This document shows, piece after piece, positions 8,086-10,693 of a DNA stretch of 10,693 nt. The translations under genes were made by a program, and so were the position numbers. The DNA comes from Cyclostephanos tholiformis. Its lineage: Eukaryota > Bacillariophyta > Thalassiosirophyceae > Thalassiosirales > Thalassiosiraceae. Location: contig JALLPB010001211.1 of NCBI GenBank assembly GCA_036939975.1, positions 1 through 10,693 on the forward strand, read 5' to 3'. Numbering within the stretch: position 1 is the first letter of the stretch; every line of letters begins with the position of its first letter. Below the pieces are notes generated by a model that was given only the letters and a program-made list of their open reading frames with translations, had not been told where the DNA came from and did not search any database.

Positions 8086-8443
8086 GGTTGGGAAATCCGG
8101 CAGAATTCTTCCAGAATTCCACGGAATTCTGAATTCTGGACCTTTTTTTGGATGTATTTTTTTTGTCGGAATTCAATTTTTCCAATCAGAAGAAAAGAAA
8201 ATGATGTCATCGGAATATGTTGCCACCACTCTGGAATAACTAAGAATCCATTTCCAATTTCCCGTATAGTATACTGTCCTACTTAAAAAAATTATAGAAT
8301 TCTGTCGGAATTCCAATTTCTGTTTTCTCTCCAGAGAGATTTTCTGAAAGTTTTCAGGCCGGAATTCCATAAATTCTGGTCGGAATCGGAATTCTGCTTC
8401 CAATGGGGGGTCACAGAAATCAAAAAAGTCAGAATTCCCAACC
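8086..8443. mobile_element. Short inverted-repeat element with ten GAATTC sites
   Basis: The left end, GGTTGGGAAATCCGGC (8086-8101), and the right end, GTCAGAATTCCCAACC (8428-8443), are inverted copies with three mismatches in 16. Between them GAATTC appears ten times (first bases 8103, 8114, 8124, 8131, 8169, 8297, 8308, 8362, 8389, 8432). Many copies extend to CAGAATTCC or CGGAATTCTG on either strand, and TGTCGGAATTC plus AATTT recurs at 8164 and 8303. Such self-complementary, reiterated sequence with terminal repeats and no coding capacity fits a MITE or foldback element of 358 bp. No clear target-site duplication is visible. Confidence 0.6.
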
Positions 8444-9088
8444 TAGCTCTCAACCACTCAATGCAGATTATTGCAGACGAGATCAATATTTGCCTTCGTT
8501 GATGAGGTGTCACAACCAGCAAGGGTCGGAGTGCAGCTGGGGACAATGATGACCCCAATGGAAGGGGGGTTGACACAATTTGGGGAAGGAGTGGACAATG
8601 AATGCAAAACAGGAACGACCATCATGGATGGCAGTGGCAAGGGGAGTGGTCTACTACATACATGACAATCAGACAAAAATTGGGGGAGTGGGGCTCATAG
8701 AGTCAACCTCATCTCCTTCTCATGAAATGACAACAAATTGTGTGAGAAGCAAGGTCAGACGAGCTCCCTCAATTTGCCCCAATATCCGCATGATACACTA
8801 GGGTGATTTGAGGGAAAATGGTGTTGTATGTCATTGTCATCCCAAGTGAGGTCATTGTTGACAATACAATAAAGGTGAAGAAATTTGTACTTGTCCCGAT
8901 CAAAGATTTGGAATCGGGGGGAGATACTTGCAAAAGATGAAGAGATACTCACAAAAGATGATGCTCGTGCCTGAATGGCGATAGTGGCAGTTGCTGTCCA
9001 CATATGAGAAATGAAGAACATTAGCATGCAATCTGAGTTATATGTGACCTAATTAAAGACAAATAATTAGATGCACAAGGAATTGCCT
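8444..9088. other. Non-coding stretch, G-rich on the plus strand in part
   Basis: Several short frames of 60-90 codons overlap here on both strands, none with a motif, coiled coil, signal peptide or repeat that would support a gene. The sequence could be an old, unreadable element or a non-coding spacer. The only structured item is the two-unit 21-bp repeat at 8921-8962. Confidence 0.45.
8921..8962 (+). repeat. Two-copy 21-bp tandem repeat
   Basis: Units at 8921-8941 and 8942-8962 both read GAGATACT, two or three variable bases, then CAAAAGATGA. They differ at three positions. Confidence 0.85.
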
Positions 9089-9300
9089 CCAAAGATTTTC
9101 TTTCAATTGTTTGCCTGCTATCTTTTCTGGTCAAACGTGATGACTGTCAATTTTTGAATAGGAGGGATGCGATCGAACCTCACTCCTTCCAAAATGGTAT
9201 CTCATTGAGATGCGACTTGTGAGAATCGATTGAACAATGTGACGGTAATACTACATTATTGCCAAAGATTTTCTTCTGATGGTTTGCCTGTTATCTCTTC
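9089..9300 (+). repeat. Pair of 39-bp imperfect direct repeats 173 bp apart
   Basis: Copies at 9089-9127 and 9262-9300 share CCAAAGATTTTCTT at the start and GTTTGCCTG in the middle, with 33 of 39 bases identical and no gaps. The 134 bp between the copies has no recognisable gene. They may be the direct repeats of a small element, or the remains of a longer duplication. Confidence 0.8.
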
Positions 9301-10180
9301 CACTTGATCCCGAGCATGGCAGCATCAATGCAATAGTCTCTCTCAAATCATCTACTACTATTGCATCAAAGTCTTCACCGCCTCGTTTGATGCAACCGCC
9401 ACATTGTTCATGCCCCCTCCCTCCATATTGTGTCATGTCTTGTCATCATCCCATAGCATCCTTCTCCCTCCATCCACGTCATCATGATCCTGCACCCCCA
9501 TCCCCACCTTTTGTACCCCCCGCTGGAGGACGACCCCCCACCGCCAGCACTGCCATTGCCGCCACTCTGCCAGTTGCCAAGGCGCGGGACGGAGGAGGAT
9601 GGGAAGGGAATGAAACAAATGACAGCAACAATGTTGACAACAATAGCACAGTGATCGAGGACGTTCACAATGGGGACAATGAATTCCGATTGTAATCGCA
9701 AGACACTACCCCCTCCCTCCGATGGCGGCACGATATCCCAAGCTCCATCCGATAATTGCCTCTAGTGGCCCCACTTGGCATCATCATCAACATTGATGGG
9801 CGGAAGAAATCTGCCTGTGCATATGTGGGCATCCACACGGAATGTGATACCACTTCCTAGCCACTGCAATAGCCCCATTCACATCACCGTCTGAGTGCAC
9901 ATGCGCCCTCGCCACTGCTGATGACAAAGATGACTTGATAGATGATGACACACCAAAATGGTTCAGGCTCTCTCACTATTATTGTTATGTTGTGTGGAAC
10001 TCACATGTTTGGTGCCTGGCAAAGGCTCTTGTATGTATGGAGCTTTGTAAAAATGTGCAGTCTACGAAACAACGAATATATCTACACAAGGAATATCTGT
10101 GAGGAACCAAAATCTCCCCCAGAGGGCTCGTGTAAAAAAATCTCAATTGAAAATCAGTCAAAAAAATCATCCTTTTTTTC
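9301..10180. other. Low-complexity region without a supported gene
   Basis: Plus-strand frame 9279-9695 encodes a Ser/Pro/His-rich, then Ala/Gly/Asn/Asp-rich product, and the minus strand over 9408-9731 encodes a Gly/Ser-rich one. Both reflect biased base composition (C-rich tracts near 9416-9540) more than any protein fold, and neither has a motif. From 9700 to 10180 only short frames occur. A fragment of a low-complexity protein gene cannot be ruled out. Confidence 0.4.
9361..9395. repeat. Perfect 10-bp inverted repeat with a 15-nt loop
   Basis: TTGCATCAAA (9361-9370) and TTTGATGCAA (9386-9395) are exact reverse complements. The arms could form a hairpin or be a paired binding site. Confidence 0.8.
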
Positions 10181-10230
10181 GAGATGAGGAAATCGTCACA
10201 ACCTCCTGGGTCGATGGGGGGGCTATTTAT

Positions 10231-10329
10231 TTTTTGGCGAAATTAATACCTTACAGGCGCCACGTAAGTCAACTTGTTAGAATATTTAAGACTATAACCT
10301 AAAAGGTACACTTTACATTTTGGCGGGAA
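10231..10329 (+). promoter_or_regulatory. Two E2F-like motifs upstream of the gene start at 10595
   Basis: TTTTTGGCGAAA (10231-10242) and TTTTGGCGGGAA (10318-10329) both contain the TTTGGCG core; the second matches the classical E2F consensus TTTGGCGGGAA. They lie about 355 and 265 bp before the proposed ATG. E2F/DP factors are widespread in eukaryotes and control S-phase genes. Function here is a guess based on two short motifs. Confidence 0.3.
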
Positions 10330-10594
10330 GGTGTAACAGACAAAAATTGGTTTGATTGTTTGTTGGGCCCATTTTTGATGTAGCCCATCATTCGATTCAT
10401 CTTCTTATGAATTATTTTGCGGTTAGATTCATTATTGTCGGAAAACGCTGTGGTGGGAAATCGGGCTTATCAGTTTCGTTCATTCGTTGCCAAAAATTCT
10501 GGAAGGTACCATAAGTACTTTAAAAAATAACCTATTGTAGCCCACACAACGCACAAAAAATTCAGTGACAAAAAAGAAGAAAAGATCCATCACC
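10330..10594 (+). other. Putative promoter and 5' UTR of the gene at 10595
   Basis: AT-rich sequence without long frames precedes the ATG, with an A-rich leader (about 10552-10586) just before it. TAGCCCA occurs at 10381-10387 and again at 10537-10543. I see no certain TATA box or initiator. Confidence 0.3.
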
Positions 10595-10693
10595 ATGGTG
10601 TCGACAAGATGCACGCCGGAGAAGCAGCCTCATGTCGACACGGATGTCAACGACGACGATGACGATCACGGCAATGAAGGGGGGGGAGGGGGG
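10595..10693 (+). CDS. Probable host gene, 5' end only, acidic and Gly-rich N-terminus
   Basis: An open frame starts at ATG 10595-10597 in the context CACCATGG, a strong Kozak-like match, and stays open for 33 codons to the end of the window. It reads MVSTRCTPEKQPHVDTD, then an Asp run (NDDDDDHGNE), then at least five Gly. Starts of the MVSTR type followed by low-complexity charged sequence are, in my recollection, common among diatom nuclear proteins. Third codon positions are richer in G and C than the AT-rich 300 bp before it, which supports a switch from promoter/5' UTR to coding. No domain is visible in so short a piece, so the product is unknown. The G-run at the end is also where the window stops, so an assembly or homopolymer problem is possible. 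Confidence 0.55.
   Translation, partial: MVSTRCTPEKQPHVDTDVNDDDDDHGNEGGGGG

Noticed and set aside
8103..8136. Heat-shock-element-like GAA/TTC arrays
   Set aside because: The repeats are GAATTC with no 2-nt spacing, not the alternating nGAAn units of a heat-shock element; only one TTCCAGAA fits and is likely chance.
7931..8239. Plus-strand frame of 102 codons
   Set aside because: It begins in a tandem repeat and ends inside the GAATTC-rich element, and its protein has no recognisable character.
7507..9300. Clustered short repeats considered as a CRISPR array or tRNA/rRNA genes
   Set aside because: Repeats are adjacent or degenerate with no regular unique spacers, the context is eukaryotic, and no cloverleaf or rRNA core sequence was seen.
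9279..9731. Low-complexity open frames on both strands (138 codons plus, 107 codons minus)
   Set aside because: Both follow from C-rich/G-rich tracts; no domain, and overlapping frames cannot be told apart from composition effects.

Overview
The window looks like nuclear DNA of a stramenopile alga, most plausibly a diatom. The evidence is indirect. There is no bacterial operon structure, base composition is moderate, and the coding remnants are all eukaryotic DNA-transposon proteins of types I associate with diatom and oomycete genomes: PIF/Harbinger transposases, a SANT/Myb-like partner resembling the DUF6818-type proteins, and a long DDE transposase of the IS630-Tc1-mariner/pogo class. No host gene is complete, so the assignment to a diatom is an inference.

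Layout. Positions 32-1116 (+) hold a nearly complete PIF/Harbinger transposase, broken by one in-frame TGA where a Trp codon is expected and by one 1-nt frameshift near its end. Its C-terminal coding end and 3' flank lie in a 52-bp tandem duplication (1091-1194). Convergent to it, 1208-2331 (-) holds the SANT/Myb-like second ORF that this superfamily normally carries, also frame-broken in its Gly-rich linker. Just 5' of that gene, 2363-2509 has seven copies of TTTGTGA on the two strands plus two perfect palindromic structures, which could be the subterminal binding region of the same element. Positions 2766-3624 (+) are a more decayed Harbinger transposase of another lineage.

Positions 4370-6674 (-) are a long, heavily mutated DDE transposase. 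A DNA-binding-like N-terminal part, three catalytic acidic segments and a charged C-terminal tail can be followed through many frame changes. The lesions include an 8-bp tandem duplication that may be an excision footprint. From 6965 to about 9300 the sequence is non-coding and repeat-rich: two short elements with terminal inverted repeats (6965-7384, rich in GAGTC/GACTC; 8086-8443, with ten GAATTC sites), several short tandem arrays and a 39-bp direct repeat. Positions 9301-10594 are mostly low-complexity or intergenic. At 10595, in a strong Kozak-like context, a new reading frame begins (acidic, then Gly-rich) and runs off the end of the window; it is probably the 5' end of a host gene, preceded by two E2F-like motifs.

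Functionally this is a transposon graveyard. The first transposase and the SANT/Myb protein would have worked as a pair to mobilise their own element, and the short inverted-repeat elements are candidates for non-autonomous derivatives of some transposase family. I see no sign of a new defence, metabolic or RNA-based system.
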